Below the pieces are notes generated by a model. That model ran no database searches, was not told where the DNA came from, and worked only from the letters and a program-made list of their open reading frames with translations. 64,000 nucleotides of DNA from positions 62,001 through 126,000 of the forward strand of contig CANMSO010000001.1 in assembly GCA_947500545.1 (NCBI GenBank), read 5' to 3'. Both the position numbers and the translations under genes were made by a program. This stretch comes from an uncultured Aquimarina sp. Lineage in GTDB: Bacteria > Bacteroidota > Bacteroidia > Flavobacteriales > Flavobacteriaceae. Of this stretch, positions 63,101-64,000 are shown piece by piece. Every line of letters starts with the position of its first letter. The stretch's first letter is position 1.

Positions 63101-63769
63101 ATGTTCAAGAAAGTTTTAGTTACAGAGGACCTGGGTAGTATTAATCATGGTATTGCAAATATTCTTCACGAAAGAACTGGGGTTAAAGAGATACAACAAG
63201 CGCAGTACTGCGATGATGCCTATTTAAAATTTAGAAGGGCACGTAGAGATGGTAGTCATTTTGACCTGCTTATCACAGATCTTTCTTTTAAAGAAAGCCA
63301 TAGAGAACGAAATCTTGTTTCGGGTATACAACTTATAGATGCAATAAGAGCTATACAACCTGATATAAAAGTGATCATATATTCTATGGAAGACAGACCG
63401 GCAAAAGTAAAATCATTTTTTGCAGAACAAGGTATTGACGGATATGTTTGTAAAGGGCGTTATGGGTTAAATGAGTTAATACAATCGGTCACAGAAGTGT
63501 ATAACGGAAGAACATTTACCTCTCCGTTATTGGCAAGTGCGATTAGTAAAAATAATGTGTTTGAGCTTAAAGATTATGATCTTTTGTTATTGAAGCATCT
63601 ATCTGATGGATTAACACAAGAGCAAATAGGAGAATATTTTAAAAGAAACCACATTTCTCCCAATAGCATTAGTTCAATAGAAAAGAGGCTAAATAAATTG
63701 AAGTATAATTTTAAAGCCAAAAATGCAATTCATTTGGTCGCTATGACCAAGGATTTAGGACTTTTATAA
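63101..63769 (+). CDS. LuxR/NarL-type response regulator
   Basis: A 222-residue protein from the ATG at 63101 (MFKKVLVTEDLGSINHGIAN). The receiver has the acidic Glu-Asp pair at 9-10, phospho-Asp in DLLITDLSFKES (near 60) and Lys in GYVCKGRYGL. The C-terminal helix-turn-helix (LLLLKHLSDGLTQEQIGEYF... NSISSIEKRLNKLKYNFKAK) is divergent LuxR-like. It is co-transcribed with the kinase upstream. A frame back to 63014 overlaps the kinase gene in another frame and was rejected. Confidence 0.87.
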   Translation: MFKKVLVTEDLGSINHGIANILHERTGVKEIQQAQYCDDAYLKFRRARRDGSHFDLLITDLSFKESHRERNLVSGIQLIDAIRAIQPDIKVIIYSMEDRPAKVKSFFAEQGIDGYVCKGRYGLNELIQSVTEVYNGRTFTSPLLASAISKNNVFELKDYDLLLLKHLSDGLTQEQIGEYFKRNHISPNSISSIEKRLNKLKYNFKAKNAIHLVAMTKDLGLL

Positions 63770-64000
63770 TTAAAGAATATTAATTTTGAGCTTTAAGAAA
63801 ATTTACGCCAATCAGAGTGATTTTCGATAGAAAATTACACTTTGATGGACTTAGCAGAACTATCGAAGACAAGTAAATTTTCAATCAAAAGCACAATTTT
63901 GTTTTTTAGTAATGTTTTTATTGATCAATTGGAAAAGAAACAACCCCGCAATTGTAAAACTTTGGCGAGCCAACAAAAGCAGGGTCTGAATAACAATTGA
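63770..64000. other. Right-edge intergenic DNA
   Basis: 230 bp with no supported gene; it may be followed by a gene beyond the window. Confidence 0.4.

Overview
The window is AT-rich DNA from the Bacteroidota, most likely a marine Flavobacteriaceae of the Aquimarina/Tenacibaculum type. The evidence is a type IX secretion C-terminal sorting domain, promoters of the form TAnnTTTG, a bacillithiol deacetylase (BshB1), a fused CcsBA cytochrome c assembly protein, and a CTnDOT-style conjugation operon (TraE to TraN, RteC, BfmA-like mobilization protein). The family-level placement is inference from gene content.

Layout. 1-8.4 kb: accessory chromosome. It holds two secreted proteins (one running off the left edge, one with a T9SS tail), a tandem duplication of about 1.22 kb carrying two 92 percent identical methyltransferases with strongly conserved flanking DNA, two unrecognised proteins, a 21-bp repeat array, and a ParD/ParE toxin-antitoxin pair that is broken (nonsense codon in parD, truncated parE). 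About 8.4-34.9 kb: an integrative and conjugative element. Its modules are SSB and RadC-like genes; mobilization (BfmA-like protein, relaxase, coupling protein); the traE-F-G-I-J-K-M-N operon on the minus strand; a divergent peptidoglycan amidase; a five-gene defence-like cargo operon; a helicase-loader/replication-like operon; a 1.1 kb noncoding block rich in repeats; RteC; a GNAT/AraC pair; and a tyrosine recombinase beside a tRNA-Ser. About 35-64 kb: core chromosome. It holds an M28 peptidase, tRNA-His, bshB1, a trans-sulfuration enzyme, a hybrid sensor kinase, a peroxiredoxin/thioredoxin operon, tpx-dgkA-ftsK-lolA-lptG-ribBA, a DegT aminotransferase, nitroreductase, thioesterase, NhaC antiporter, two candidate small RNAs, CPBP protease, rdgB/kdsC-like/DUF2520 operon, ccsBA, and a small lipoprotein followed by a TPR histidine kinase and its response regulator.

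The most promising candidate for an undescribed system is the cargo operon at 22.2-27.5 kb on the minus strand. In transcription order it encodes a small Xre controller, a 769-residue protein with two GHKL ATPase modules (a MutL/Hsp90/MORC-like one at the N-terminus and a histidine-kinase-like one at the C-terminus), a receiver-domain protein without a DNA-binding domain, an HNH nuclease, and a gamma-class adenine DNA methyltransferase. The genes abut or overlap, and a perfect 17-bp-arm palindrome overlies the promoter-like sequence. This reads as a restriction-modification system with two-component-like signalling parts, carried by a conjugative element.

Other items of note are the covarying hairpin in the three-copy noncoding element at 2.5-5.2 kb, the same 21-bp repeat family at 5.9 kb and 29.9 kb, the paired 120-bp repeats beside the replication-like genes, a RibBA whose GTP cyclohydrolase II half lacks all zinc cysteines, and a cluster of dyads upstream of the small lipoprotein at 60.9 kb.
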